DNA of 18,070 nt from Cypionkella sp. (lineage in GTDB: Bacteria; Pseudomonadota; Alphaproteobacteria; Rhodobacterales; Rhodobacteraceae): positions 1 through 18,070 of the forward strand of contig JAGPBG010000002.1 of the NCBI GenBank assembly GCA_018063485.1, written 5' to 3'. The translations under genes were made by a program, and so were the position numbers. Shown piece by piece: positions 1 through 8,322 of this stretch. The notes beneath the pieces are model-generated. The model was not told where the DNA came from. It ran no database searches and was given only the letters and a program-made list of their open reading frames with translations. The stretch's first letter is position 1, and every line of letters starts with the position of its first letter.

Positions 1-1006
1 CATCTGTCAGGAACACATCCCAGCCAAGGATGCCATGCGCGGGAAAGGATTGATGCGCGCGCAGCACGTTGGCCAGTGCCTGATCCCAATGCGGCAGAAC
101 ATAGCCCGGCAGCGGGGTGTCGGGATCAAGCCAATGGGTAACATCTGGATCCACCGCATCGCGCGGGTTGCGGGCGCGGATGATGGCGCCCGTTTTCAGA
201 TCAATCACGCACCAGATGCGGGTATTCACCGTATCGCCGTCATGCATCGCGGTTTGCGAGGGGATGCGCAGCACGGCGTAATAGGGTTCAATCCCGCGAT
301 CCGTGCGCAGGGTAACGATGCGCAGCGAGGCCATCGCCGGGCCGGTGATGCGGCGCAAATCGCTTTGGCACTGGTAAAAAGGCTGAAACAGATAGCCGCT
401 GGTCCAATCGGCGGCGATCTCAGCGGCAAGGCTGGCGATGGGGGCGGAAATGCCGTTCAGAAAGGTGATCTCATCACCCGCGCCATTGCGGCTGGCAATG
501 GCCACGGCCCCGCGCGCAAGGCTGTCGGCGCGGGGTTTGCCAAAGATCGGCAAGGCGGGGGTTTGGGCCAGAAACGCGGTGATCTCGGCGGCATCGGCCA
601 AAGTGGCGACGTGATCTGGCAGGGTGGCTGTTGGTGCATAACCGGCAAGGGTTTGGGTGCAGGGCAGGCCAAGACTGCGCATCAGGGTTTCGGTGGCCAG
701 TTTATCCTCGATGATGGCAGTGCCTGCGGCCAGTTCCTTGGGCAGGTTGCGCCGCAACAGTGCGTGATTGAACGACATCCGCTTGATCTGGGGCAGGATT
801 TGGCTTGCATATCCCGCTGGCAGGTTTTTGCGCCATAGGCTGAAGGTGTAATATTCATCGGCGTTCAGGCCAAGGCGGCGCAGGCGCAGGCGCAAAAGCT
901 GCATCACCTGAGTATATGGCCCCGGTCCGCCCTGCGCGACCACTCGCTGCATCGAAATCGCCAGCGAGGCGCTGGCGGCGCTGGCGGCAGAAGCCAAATA
1001 CTTCAT
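1..1006 (-). CDS. Sugar-transfer-type ATP-grasp domain protein, 3' end beyond window
   Basis: Read on the minus strand from the ATG at 1006, the frame stays open for 335 codons to the window edge, so the C-terminus is missing. The start is preceded by a GGAAA stretch at ribosome-binding distance. The protein begins MKYLASAASAASASLAISMQ. Near residue 50 it has a DEYYTF segment, then an ATP-grasp-like lysine segment (LPIFGKPRADSLARG) and further on SLRIVTLR, YYAVLRI, VIDLKTGAII, LPHWDQAL and ILGWDVFLTD. This series matches my memory of the sugar-transfer-associated ATP-grasp family (ATPgrasp_ST), whose members are thought to ligate or modify cell-surface sugar or peptide precursors. The actual substrate is unknown. 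The acidic metal ligands expected after GWDV lie outside the window. It follows gabT on the same strand after a 107-base gap containing a hairpin, so co-transcription is doubtful. The family is fairly sure; the biological role is not. Confidence 0.8.
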   Translation of the reverse strand, partial: MKYLASAASAASASLAISMQRVVAQGGPGPYTQVMQLLRLRLRRLGLNADEYYTFSLWRKNLPAGYASQILPQIKRMSFNHALLRRNLPKELAAGTAIIEDKLATETLMRSLGLPCTQTLAGYAPTATLPDHVATLADAAEITAFLAQTPALPIFGKPRADSLARGAVAIASRNGAGDEITFLNGISAPIASLAAEIAADWTSGYLFQPFYQCQSDLRRITGPAMASLRIVTLRTDRGIEPYYAVLRIPSQTAMHDGDTVNTRIWCVIDLKTGAIIRARNPRDAVDPDVTHWLDPDTPLPGYVLPHWDQALANVLRAHQSFPAHGILGWDVFLTD

Positions 1007-1085
1007 AAGATTTCCGGTCAGATGAGGGCAATGGTTTTGCTGAAATCCGGGATCGCAAAAAGTGACACTGATTGACGGAGTGGTG

Positions 1086-1105
1086 CCGGGGCCTTGCAGC
1101 CCCGG
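1086..1105 (-). terminator. Terminator-like hairpin after gabT
   Basis: CCGGGGC (1086-1092) and GCCCCGG (1099-1105) form a perfect 7-bp GC stem with a 6-base loop, nine bases past the gabT stop codon. No T-run follows on the minus strand, so it may end transcription weakly or protect the 3' end of the gabT message instead of being a classical intrinsic terminator. Confidence 0.5.
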
Positions 1106-1113
1106 TAATCTGA

Positions 1114-2388
1114 TTACTGACGCGCTGCGGCGATGGAAGCCTCGATGATGCCCAAGGCCTCGGTGAAATGCGCATCAGGGATGGTGATCGGTGCCAAGAA
1201 GCGCACGACGTTGCCGTATACGCCGCAGGTCAGCAGGATCAGCCCGCGCTTTTGCGCCTCGACCCGAACACGGGTGGTAAAGCCTGCATCTGGTTCATGG
1301 GTGGAGGGGTTGGCGAATTCCACCGCCACCATGAAGCCGGGGCCCCGGATGTCGGAGATCTCGGGCGTGGTGGAGCGGATGGATTCGAGTTTTTGCTTCA
1401 GGCGGCTGCCAAGCTCATTGGCGCGGTCGCAGAGCTTTTCATCTTCGATCACGTCCAGCACTGCATTGGCCGCAGCGATCCCCAAGGGGTTGCCGCCATA
1501 GGTGCCGCCAAGGCCGCCGGGGTGGGCGGCGTCCATCAGGCTGGCTTTGCCGGTCAGCGCCGCCAGTGGCAGACCCCCGGCAAGACCCTTGGCCATGGTG
1601 GTAATATCGGCAGCAACGCCGTATCCTTCCATCGCAAACAGATGCCCGGTGCGCGCGAAGCCGGTTTGCACCTCATCGGCGATCATCACGATGCCATGAT
1701 CATCGCACATCTTGCGGATGGCGCGGACCAGATCGGCGGGGGCAGGATAAAAGCCGCCTTCGCCTTGCACCGGTTCAAAGATGATGGCGGCAACGCGGTT
1801 CGGGTCCAGATCGGCTTTGAACAGTTTGGTGATGCCGGCCATCGCATCGGCGGTGGAAATGCCATGCACATCCTGCGGGAAGGGGATGTGGTAGACATCG
1901 GGCATCATCGACCCGAAACCCTTTTTATAGGGATCAACCTTGCCGGTCAGCGACATGCCAAGGAAGGTGCGGCCATGGAACGCCCCGCCAAAGGCGATGA
2001 TCGCGGTGCGCTGGGTGGCGATGCGGGCGACCTTGATCGCATTTTCAACCGCCTCGGCCCCGGTGGTGACGAACACGGTTTTCTTTGGCCAATCGCCGGG
2101 AACGGCGGCGTTCAGACGCTCGGCCAGACGGACGTAGTTTTCATAGGGCAGAACCTGATGGCAGGTGTGGGTGAATTTCGAAAGCTGGCTGCTGACCGCT
2201 TCCATAACGCGGGGATGGCAATGGCCGGTGTTGACCACGGCGATCCCGGCGGCAAAGTCGATGTAGCGCTTGCCCTCGATGTCCCAGACCTCGGAGTTCA
2301 GGGCGCGATCAACATAGATTTCGGTTTGCACGCCGACGCCACGGGAAATGGCATCAGTGCGGCGCTGGGCGACGGAGGCGTTGGTCAT
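1114..2388 (-). CDS. gabT: 4-aminobutyrate aminotransferase (GabT), PLP enzyme
   Basis: Class III aminotransferase of 424 residues, close to E. coli GabT. It transfers the amino group of 4-aminobutyrate to 2-oxoglutarate, giving succinate semialdehyde and glutamate in the cytoplasm. The PLP site is clear: TTGAEAVENAIK near 108-119, FEPVQGEGG with Glu205, IADEVQTGFARTG with Asp238 and Gln241, and the Schiff-base lysine Lys267 in TTMAKGLAGG. GGLGGTYGGNP follows, as in GabT. I chose the ATG at 2388 because AAGGA sits at good spacing before it; an in-frame ATG at 2430 would add 14 residues with no family likeness. No succinate-semialdehyde dehydrogenase gene is adjacent, so the gene stands alone here. 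Related omega-transaminases acting on other amines cannot be fully excluded, but GabT is the best call. Confidence 0.93.
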   Translation of the reverse strand: MTNASVAQRRTDAISRGVGVQTEIYVDRALNSEVWDIEGKRYIDFAAGIAVVNTGHCHPRVMEAVSSQLSKFTHTCHQVLPYENYVRLAERLNAAVPGDWPKKTVFVTTGAEAVENAIKVARIATQRTAIIAFGGAFHGRTFLGMSLTGKVDPYKKGFGSMMPDVYHIPFPQDVHGISTADAMAGITKLFKADLDPNRVAAIIFEPVQGEGGFYPAPADLVRAIRKMCDDHGIVMIADEVQTGFARTGHLFAMEGYGVAADITTMAKGLAGGLPLAALTGKASLMDAAHPGGLGGTYGGNPLGIAAANAVLDVIEDEKLCDRANELGSRLKQKLESIRSTTPEISDIRGPGFMVAVEFANPSTHEPDAGFTTRVRVEAQKRGLILLTCGVYGNVVRFLAPITIPDAHFTEALGIIEASIAAARQ

Positions 2389-2396
2389 TTGAGGAT

Positions 2397-2408
2397 CCTT
2401 TGCAAAGG
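2397..2408. promoter_or_regulatory. Perfect 12-bp palindrome at the gabT ribosome binding site
   Basis: CCTTTGCAAAGG is exactly self-complementary and lies directly upstream of gabT. On the gabT strand its last bases (AAGG) are part of the Shine-Dalgarno sequence. It could be a repressor half of a paired operator, or fold in the mRNA as a short stem with a UGCA loop hiding the ribosome binding site. The symmetry is seen; the function is inferred. Confidence 0.4.
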
Positions 2409-2420
2409 CGAGTTCAGTAT

Positions 2421-2432
2421 GTTTGATCAAAC
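2421..2432. promoter_or_regulatory. Perfect 12-bp palindrome in the gabT-dprA gap
   Basis: GTTTGATCAAAC is exactly self-complementary and its centre is 24 bp from that of the palindrome at 2397-2408. It lies in the 157-bp divergent gap between gabT and dprA. A TAAAAT that could serve as a minus-strand -10 element lies at 2455-2460, which would put both palindromes downstream of that promoter, a typical repressor position; no good -35 partner is visible. The regulator is unknown. Confidence 0.4.
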
Positions 2433-2545
2433 TTTGTGCGCGGCTTCAATTGGCATTTTAGCACAGGGGACGGATTCGAGGGTGATTCATCAGTGATTAA
2501 CCCTTTTCCGCCGAAAATGGCAGAGAAGTAGAATCGGGGCAGGGG

Positions 2546-3661
2546 ATGCTGGCAAGGGCAGAAGGCGATCCGATGGAATGGCTGCGGCTGATCCGGTCGC
2601 GCCGGATTGGGGCGGTCAGCTTTCATCGGCTGGTGGCCGAACATGGATCGGTGCATGCGGTGCTGGCAGCACTGCCCGAGATTGCGCGGGCCTCGGGGGT
2701 GCAAGATTATGCGCTCTGCCCGATCGAAGTGGTGCGCGCAGAACTCGCACAGGGGCGGGCGGAGGGGGCACGCTTGCTTTTGTGCGGGGCCAGGGATTTT
2801 CCGGCCGATCTGGCGCTGCTGCCCGATGCGCCGCCGCTGTTGTGGGCGCGGGGCGATATCGGGCTGTTGCGGCGCCCGATGGTGGCGATTGTGGGCGCGC
2901 GCAACGCCTCATCGCTGGGCCTGCGGATGGCGCGGCGGCTGGCCGATGGGTTGGGGGCGGCGGGGCAGGTGGTGGTGTCGGGCCTTGCGCGCGGGATTGA
3001 TGCGGCGGCGCATGAGGCGGCGCTGGCCACGGGCACCGTGGCGGTGCAGGCGGGCGGGGTGGATGTGATCTATCCGGCAGAAAACACCGAGCTTGCAGCG
3101 AGAATTCTGGCGCACGGCTGTCTGGTATCCGAGCAGCCGATGGGAATGATCCCGCAAGTGCGCCATTTCCCGCAGCGTAACCGGATCGTGTCGGGCCTTG
3201 CACGGGCGGTGGTGGTGGTTGAGGCGGCGGCGCGCTCGGGCAGCCTGATTACGGCGCGCACTGCGGGTGATCAGGGGCGTGAGGTGCTGGCGGTGCCGGG
3301 CCATCCCTTCGATGCGCGCGCCAGTGGCTGCAACCTGCTTATTCGCGACGGGGCAACTTTGGTGCGTGGGGTCAGCGATATTCTTGAGGCGGTGGGGGTG
3401 TCATCTGGCGCGTATGTGCCGCGAGTTGACGCGATGATGGAAGACTTGCCCGGCCCGGTGCCACAGCCCCGCCCGCTGTCGGATATCGCGGCGGTTCATG
3501 GCGAGATTCTGGCTCGGCTTGGCCCCAGCCCCTTGGCCGAGGATCAATTGATCCGCGATCTGGCGATGCCACCAGCGATGTTGGCCCCGGCGTTGATCAC
3601 ATTGGAGCTTGAAGGCCGGATCATGCGGCAGGCGGGCGGGCTGTTGTCGCGGGTGAGGTAG
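2546..3661 (+). CDS. dprA: DNA-processing protein DprA (Smf)
   Basis: A 371-residue protein, near the usual length for DprA. DprA binds incoming single-stranded DNA in the cytoplasm and loads RecA onto it during natural transformation. Visible parts are an N-terminal helical region (about 10-60, EWLRLIRSRRIG), the Rossmann-like core with VAIVGARNASS (113-123), SGLARGIDAAAH (145-156), QAGGVDVIYPAEN, the FPQRNRIVSGL segment (208-218) and SGSLITA (231-237), then a C-terminal winged-helix-like region (about 315-371). The ATG at 2546 is used because it is the first start before the recognisable N-terminus, although the ribosome binding site is poor; an ATG at 2573 (MEWLRL) is an alternative. topA follows after 132 bases on the same strand. 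Presence of dprA alone does not show that the organism is transformable. Confidence 0.93.
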   Translation: MLARAEGDPMEWLRLIRSRRIGAVSFHRLVAEHGSVHAVLAALPEIARASGVQDYALCPIEVVRAELAQGRAEGARLLLCGARDFPADLALLPDAPPLLWARGDIGLLRRPMVAIVGARNASSLGLRMARRLADGLGAAGQVVVSGLARGIDAAAHEAALATGTVAVQAGGVDVIYPAENTELAARILAHGCLVSEQPMGMIPQVRHFPQRNRIVSGLARAVVVVEAAARSGSLITARTAGDQGREVLAVPGHPFDARASGCNLLIRDGATLVRGVSDILEAVGVSSGAYVPRVDAMMEDLPGPVPQPRPLSDIAAVHGEILARLGPSPLAEDQLIRDLAMPPAMLAPALITLELEGRIMRQAGGLLSRVR

Positions 3662-3793
3662 CGGGCGTTGATTGGCGCTGACATGAGTATTTGGGCAAAG
3701 TGAAATCCGGGTGATTTGCCCCGGTTGACATCGGCGTGGCTTGCCCCTCATGGTTCCGCGCCATTTAATCACGTGCCAGTCTAGGGATGTTTC

Positions 3794-6406
3794 ATGCCGG
3801 TTGTCGTTGTAGAGTCGCCCGCCAAGGCCAAGACAATAAACAAATATCTAGGATCGAACTATACGGTTCTGGCCTCATATGGCCATGTGCGTGACCTGCC
3901 GCCCAAAGATGGATCTGTCGATACCGAGAATGGATTCGGCATGAAATGGGAGGTGGCGGCGGAAAGCAAAAAACACATTCGTGCCATCATCGAGGCGCTG
4001 AAAACCGATGATGAGCTGATTCTGGCGACCGACCCTGACCGCGAAGGCGAGGCGATTTCCTGGCATCTGCAAGAGGCTTTGGCCAGCAGCCTGAAGAAGG
4101 GCAAGAAGGTGTCGCGCGTGACTTTCAACGCCATCACCAAGGATGCGGTGACCGAGGCGATGAAGCATCCGCGTCAGGTGGATCAGCCGCTTGTCGATGC
4201 CTATCTGGCGCGACGCGCTTTGGATTATCTGGTGGGATTCACCCTCTCGCCCGTGCTGTGGCGCAAGCTGCCGGGGTCGCGCTCGGCTGGCCGTGTGCAA
4301 TCGGTTTGCCTGCGTCTGGTGGTGGAACGCGAGATGGAGATCGAGGCGTTTCGCGCGCGCGAATTCTGGTCGGTCGAAGCCACGCTGGCCACGCCACGGG
4401 GACAGGAATTTTCAGCGCGGCTGACCAATCTGGCCGGCAAACGCTTGGACAAATTCGACATTGCGACGGCTGAGGCGGCGGAATTGGCCGTTCAAGCTGT
4501 CACTTCGCGAACCCTGAGCGTGCAATCGGTGGAGGCAAAGCCCGCCTCGCGCAACCCCTATCCGCCGTTCATGACTTCCACACTGCAACAAGAGGCCAGC
4601 CGCAAATTCGGCATGGGCGCCAAGGCCTGCATGTCGGCAGCGCAGCGTTTGTATGAGGCCGGGCATATCACCTATATGCGCACCGACGGCATTGACATGG
4701 CGCCCGAAGCGGTGACGCAGGCGCGCGCCGAAATCGGCAAGCGGTTTGGCGCGGCCTATGTGCCCGAGGCTCCACGCATTTACAAGAACAAGGCCAAGAA
4801 CGCCCAGGAAGCGCATGAATGTATCCGCCCGACCGACATGGCTGTCAGCCCGGATGATCTGCGTCTGGCCGAGGCGGATCAGCGTAAACTGTATGAATTG
4901 ATCTGGAAACGCACTATCGCCAGCCAAATGGCCGGGGCACGGATGGAGCGCACGGTGGTGGAAATTGCCAGCGCTGACGGGCAGGTTGGCCTGCGTGCCA
5001 ATGGGCAAGTTGTCTTGTTTGACGGCTTTCTCAAGGTCTATGAAGAGGGCCGCGACGACGAGGACGAGGACGAGGGCCGCCTGCCGCAGATCATGGGTGG
5101 CGAGGCGGTTGATAAACGCAAAATCACGCCCGAGCAGCATTTCACTCAACCGCCAGCCCGCTATTCCGAGGCAACGCTGGTGAAGAAGATGGAGGAACTG
5201 GGCATCGGTCGGCCTTCGACCTATGCAAGCGTGTTGACCACGATTGTCGACCGCGAATATGTGCGCAAGGACAAGAACCGACTGATCCCCGAGGACAAGG
5301 GGCGGCTGGTCACGGCGTTTCTGACCAACTTCTTCCGCCGCTATGTCGAATATGATTTCACCGCCGATCTGGAAAGCCAGTTGGATGATGTCTCGGCAGG
5401 TGAGCGTGATTACAAGGAAGTCTTGGCGCGGTTCTGGCGCGATTTTTCGGCAGCGATTGCGGAAACGGCTGATCTGAGGATTGGCGAAGTGCTTGAGAAA
5501 ATTGATGATTTCCTGTCTCCGCATTTGTATCCGCTGCGGGAGGATGGCTCTGATCCGCGTATCTGCACCTCTTGCGGCACCGGGCGGCTGCATCTGAAAA
5601 CCTCGCGTTCCGGCGGGGCTTTCATTGGTTGCGGCAACTATCCCGAGTGTCGCTATACCCGCCCGATTTCGGGAGAAGAGGGCGGCTCGGTCGATGGCCG
5701 GATGTTGGGCGTGGATGAAAGCGGCGTCGAGATATCCCTGCGCGCGGGGCGGTTTGGTCCCTATGTGCAAAAGGGCGAAGCAACCGAAGATACTCCGAAA
5801 CCGCCGCGTGCCAGCCTGCCCAAGGGTTGGGAGTCTGGCAGCTTGTCGCTGGAGCGGGCGATTGAATTGTTAAGCCTGCCGCGGCTAATTGGCGCGCATC
5901 CCGAGGATGGCCAGGCGGTTGAGTCAGCGATTGGCCGCTTTGGGCCTTATGTGAAACATGGTGCGGTCTATGCCAATATTCCTGATGTGGAGGAAGTGTT
6001 TACCATCGGGATGAACCGCGCGGTTGAGGTTTTGGCGCAAAAGCTGGCGGGTCGGCGGGGTGCCGCTGCGGCGGAACCGCTGCGCGAACTGGGCGAGCAT
6101 CCCGATGGTGGCGCGGTGCAGGTGATGCCGGGGAAATACGGGCCTTATGTGAAATGGGCCAAGGTGAATGCGACCCTGCCGAAAGAGATCACGCCCGAAG
6201 CGGTGACGCTGGATGAGGCGCTGGCACTGATTGCCGAGAAGGCGGGGAAATCTGGCAAGAAGGGCGCTGCGAAAAAGGCTCCGGCCAAGAAGGCGGCGGT
6301 GAAAAAGGCCCCGGCGAAGGCGGTTGCCAAGAAGCCTGCGGCGAAAAAGGCGGTTGCGAAAAAACCGGCGGCAAAGAAGGTTGCCGCCGATGATGTGATC
6401 GAATGA
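3794..6406 (+). CDS. topA: DNA topoisomerase I (type IA)
   Basis: An 870-residue type IA topoisomerase that relaxes negatively supercoiled DNA by cutting one strand. The N-terminal Toprim domain begins VVVVESPAKAKTINKYLG with catalytic Glu7, and the acidic triad Asp80, Asp82, Glu84 lies in ATDPDREGEA. The DNA-cleaving tyrosine is Tyr294 in ITYMRTDG, and the conserved IGRPSTYA is at 471-478. An acidic stretch lies at 417-427. The C-terminal part has one four-cysteine zinc ribbon (Cys591, 594, 613, 619), fewer than the three of E. coli, then three GRFGPYV/GKYGPYV repeats (652, 714, 780). It ends in a lysine/alanine-rich, histone H1-like tail from about residue 818. The 132-base gap upstream has a TTGACA at 3725-3730 but no convincing -10 box. 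The gene runs convergently into choV with 28 bases between stops. Confidence 0.97.
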   Translation: MPVVVVESPAKAKTINKYLGSNYTVLASYGHVRDLPPKDGSVDTENGFGMKWEVAAESKKHIRAIIEALKTDDELILATDPDREGEAISWHLQEALASSLKKGKKVSRVTFNAITKDAVTEAMKHPRQVDQPLVDAYLARRALDYLVGFTLSPVLWRKLPGSRSAGRVQSVCLRLVVEREMEIEAFRAREFWSVEATLATPRGQEFSARLTNLAGKRLDKFDIATAEAAELAVQAVTSRTLSVQSVEAKPASRNPYPPFMTSTLQQEASRKFGMGAKACMSAAQRLYEAGHITYMRTDGIDMAPEAVTQARAEIGKRFGAAYVPEAPRIYKNKAKNAQEAHECIRPTDMAVSPDDLRLAEADQRKLYELIWKRTIASQMAGARMERTVVEIASADGQVGLRANGQVVLFDGFLKVYEEGRDDEDEDEGRLPQIMGGEAVDKRKITPEQHFTQPPARYSEATLVKKMEELGIGRPSTYASVLTTIVDREYVRKDKNRLIPEDKGRLVTAFLTNFFRRYVEYDFTADLESQLDDVSAGERDYKEVLARFWRDFSAAIAETADLRIGEVLEKIDDFLSPHLYPLREDGSDPRICTSCGTGRLHLKTSRSGGAFIGCGNYPECRYTRPISGEEGGSVDGRMLGVDESGVEISLRAGRFGPYVQKGEATEDTPKPPRASLPKGWESGSLSLERAIELLSLPRLIGAHPEDGQAVESAIGRFGPYVKHGAVYANIPDVEEVFTIGMNRAVEVLAQKLAGRRGAAAAEPLRELGEHPDGGAVQVMPGKYGPYVKWAKVNATLPKEITPEAVTLDEALALIAEKAGKSGKKGAAKKAPAKKAAVKKAPAKAVAKKPAAKKAVAKKPAAKKVAADDVIE

Positions 6407-6419
6407 TCAAGTTGCGATA

Positions 6420-6447
6420 GTCAGACTGCTCCGGTCAGACTGGTCCG
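6420..6447. repeat. 14-bp tandem duplication across the choV stop codon
   Basis: Two adjacent 14-base units, GTCAGACTGCTCCG (6420-6433) and GTCAGACTGGTCCG (6434-6447), differ at one base. The second unit contains the choV stop codon; the first lies in the topA-choV convergent gap. It looks like a small slippage duplication. Confidence 0.7.
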
Positions 6448-7466
6448 CGCGGGTTGATCAGTTTGGCCATCAGCGCGGCTGCGGTGACGCGGCCGATGGG
6501 CTGACCGTTTTCGGTGACGCTCAGTTCGGATGCGCCGGTGGAGAGTTGCTCCATCAGGGCTTTCACCGGGGTTTCGCAATCCACTGATGGTGCACTGCTT
6601 TCGCCGGACTCCATCACATCGCGGGCGGTCAGCACGGCCAAGGGATTCATATGGGCGACGAAATCGGCGACATATTCCGAGGACGGGTTGGCGATGATCT
6701 CGCGCGCGGTGCCGATTTGGACGATGCGCCCACCCTCCATCAAAGCGATGCGGTTGCCGAGTTTGAAGGCCTCATCCAGATCGTGGCTGACGAAAATGAT
6801 CGTGCGTTTCAGCTTGGCTTGCAGGTCCAGTAGTTCATCCTGAAGGCGGGTGCGGATCAGCGGATCGAGGGCCGAGAAGGGTTCGTCCATCAGCAGAATC
6901 GGCGCGTTGGTCACGAAGGCGCGGGCGAGGCCGACACGTTGCTGCATACCGCCGGATAGTTCCCCCACTTTGCGATCGGCCCATTGGCTCAGGTTTACCA
7001 GCGCCAGTTGTTCATCTACCTTGGCGCGGCGTTGCTCGGGGTTTTGGCCGGCCAGTTCCAGCCCAAGGCCGACATTATCACGCACAGTTCGCCAAGGCAG
7101 CAGACCAAAGGCCTGAAATACCATGGCAATATGGGAAAGGCGCAAGCGGCGCAGAGTGGCAGGATCGGCTTTGGTGACCGAGACCATGCTATTGCCGTCA
7201 TGCACCCTCACCTCGCCGCGCACCACGGGATTGAGCGCATTCACGCCACGCAAGAGAGTGGATTTGCCGGAACCTGACAAGCCCATCAGCACCAGAATCT
7301 CGCCCTCGGCGACCGAAAGCGTGCAGTCATGCACCCCGAGGATTTGGCTGGTTTTCGCCTGAATATCGGGGCGAGACATCCCCTGATCCATCAGCGGCAA
7401 GGCATGTTCGGGGTGATCGCCAAACACGATGCTGACGCGGTCGAACTCTACGGCATTGACCATCAT
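6435..7466 (-). CDS. choV: Choline ABC transporter ATP-binding protein ChoV
   Basis: ATPase subunit (343 residues) powering choline import through ChoW. It has the quaternary-amine-uptake layout: an N-terminal extension before the ATPase core, Walker A GLSGSGKST (62-70), Q-loop VFQAFGLLPWRTV with Gln118, signature LSGGMQQR (170-177), Walker B LLMDEPFSALDP with Asp194/Glu195 and switch His228 in VSHDLDEA. Residues from about 275 to the end form a short CBS-like region (RDVMESGESS, PIGRVTAAALM), as in ProV-type ATPases where such modules tune activity. The start ATG at 7466 overlaps the choW stop codon by four bases (ATGA), indicating translational coupling; a second ATG follows directly. It is the last gene of choXWV. 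A glycine betaine role is the alternative, but the linked ChoX and bet genes favour choline. Confidence 0.9.
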   Translation of the reverse strand: MMVNAVEFDRVSIVFGDHPEHALPLMDQGMSRPDIQAKTSQILGVHDCTLSVAEGEILVLMGLSGSGKSTLLRGVNALNPVVRGEVRVHDGNSMVSVTKADPATLRRLRLSHIAMVFQAFGLLPWRTVRDNVGLGLELAGQNPEQRRAKVDEQLALVNLSQWADRKVGELSGGMQQRVGLARAFVTNAPILLMDEPFSALDPLIRTRLQDELLDLQAKLKRTIIFVSHDLDEAFKLGNRIALMEGGRIVQIGTAREIIANPSSEYVADFVAHMNPLAVLTARDVMESGESSAPSVDCETPVKALMEQLSTGASELSVTENGQPIGRVTAAALMAKLINPRGPV

Positions 7467-8296
7467 TTCACCTTGCGCTGAAAGGTGGAGCGCAGGGCGA
7501 TGGCGACCACGACAATGACAAAGCCGGATTCAAAGCCTTTGGCGGCGTTGACCGAGGCAAGGGCGCGCATCACCGGCACGCCCAGCCCGTTCGCCCCGAC
7601 CATCGAGGCGATGACGACCATTGAAAGTGATAGCATGATGGTCTGGTTCAGCCCCACCATGATCTGCGGCAGCGCCCAAGGCAGTTCTACCTTCCACAGC
7701 CGTTGCCGTGGCGTGGCACCAAAGGCGGTTGCGGCCTCCAGCAGCGCGGTGGGGGTGGAGGAGACGCCGAGTTCGGTCAGCCGGATCGGAGCGGGGAGGA
7801 CGAAAATCACCGTGGCGATCAGGCCCGGCACCATACCGATGCCGAAGAATATGATGGCGGGGATCAGATAGACAAAGGTTGGCAGGGTCTGCATGAGATC
7901 AAGCACTGGCGAAAGCGCGGCGTTGAGGCGTGGACTGTGGGCGCAGGCGATGCCGACGGGCACGCCGATGGCCATGCAGACTGCGCAGGCCGACAGGATC
8001 AGCGTCAGGCTTTCGGTGGTTTCCTTCCAGTAGCCTTGGTTCAGCACAAACAGAAAGCCGATGCCGACGCCGATGCAAATCTTCCAGTTGCGCTGCAAGA
8101 TCCAGGCAAGTGCCATGAAAATCGCGATTATTATGAGGGGATCGGGGGCGTTCAGGAGCCACAGGAAGCTGTCGATCATCCATTCCAGTGTTTTGGAAAT
8201 GGCGTTGAAAAACCCGCTCATATGGGTTTTCATCCAGATAAAGACCGTGTTGGCCCATGCCCCGATTGGAATTTTATACGCTGTCAGCCAGTCCAT
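7463..8296 (-). CDS. choW: Choline ABC transporter permease ChoW
   Basis: Inner-membrane permease of 277 residues. After an N-terminal amphipathic stretch and hydrophobic segments (IIIAIFMALAWIL and CIGVGIGFLFVL), the core runs through LILSACAVCMAIGVPVGIAC, FVYLIPAIIFFGIGMVPGLI and IMLSLSMVVIASMVGANGLG. The cytoplasmic coupling loop that contacts the ATPase is visible as EAATAFGATPRQRLWKVELP. These features match the ProW/OpuAB-type permeases for quaternary amines, and the gene order choX-choW-choV matches the Sinorhizobium choline system. It overlaps choV by four bases and lies 55 bases downstream of choX, separated from it by a strong hairpin. A CAGG stretch just before the ATG gives a weak ribosome binding site. 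Confidence 0.9.
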   Translation of the reverse strand: MDWLTAYKIPIGAWANTVFIWMKTHMSGFFNAISKTLEWMIDSFLWLLNAPDPLIIIAIFMALAWILQRNWKICIGVGIGFLFVLNQGYWKETTESLTLILSACAVCMAIGVPVGIACAHSPRLNAALSPVLDLMQTLPTFVYLIPAIIFFGIGMVPGLIATVIFVLPAPIRLTELGVSSTPTALLEAATAFGATPRQRLWKVELPWALPQIMVGLNQTIMLSLSMVVIASMVGANGLGVPVMRALASVNAAKGFESGFVIVVVAIALRSTFQRKVK

Positions 8297-8322
8297 CCTG
8301 CCCCCGGAATTGGAATGGAAAA

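Noticed and set aside
35..838. Open frame of 267 codons on the plus strand
   Set aside because: It lies antisense to the ATP-grasp gene, whose minus-strand translation has clear family motifs; this product is a Gly/Gln/Ala-rich shadow with no recognisable domain.
2421..2432. FNR/Anr box before gabT
   Set aside because: The site reads TTTGATCAAA with no spacer; the FNR-type consensus needs four bases between TTGAT and ATCAA.
1168..2496. Plus-strand open frame of 442 codons
   Set aside because: Exact antisense of gabT; the product resembles no protein and the gabT reading has all PLP-enzyme motifs.
3707..3724. Terminator after dprA
   Set aside because: CCGGG/CCCGG gives only a 5-bp stem with no T-run and lies against the TTGACA; too weak to call.
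3725..3754. Sigma-70 promoter for topA
   Set aside because: TTGACA at 3725-3730 is perfect, but no hexamer at 16-18 bases resembles TATAAT; the best (CATGGT) matches three of six.
4412..5770. Minus-strand open frame of 452 codons
   Set aside because: Antisense shadow inside topA, caused by high GC third-position bias.
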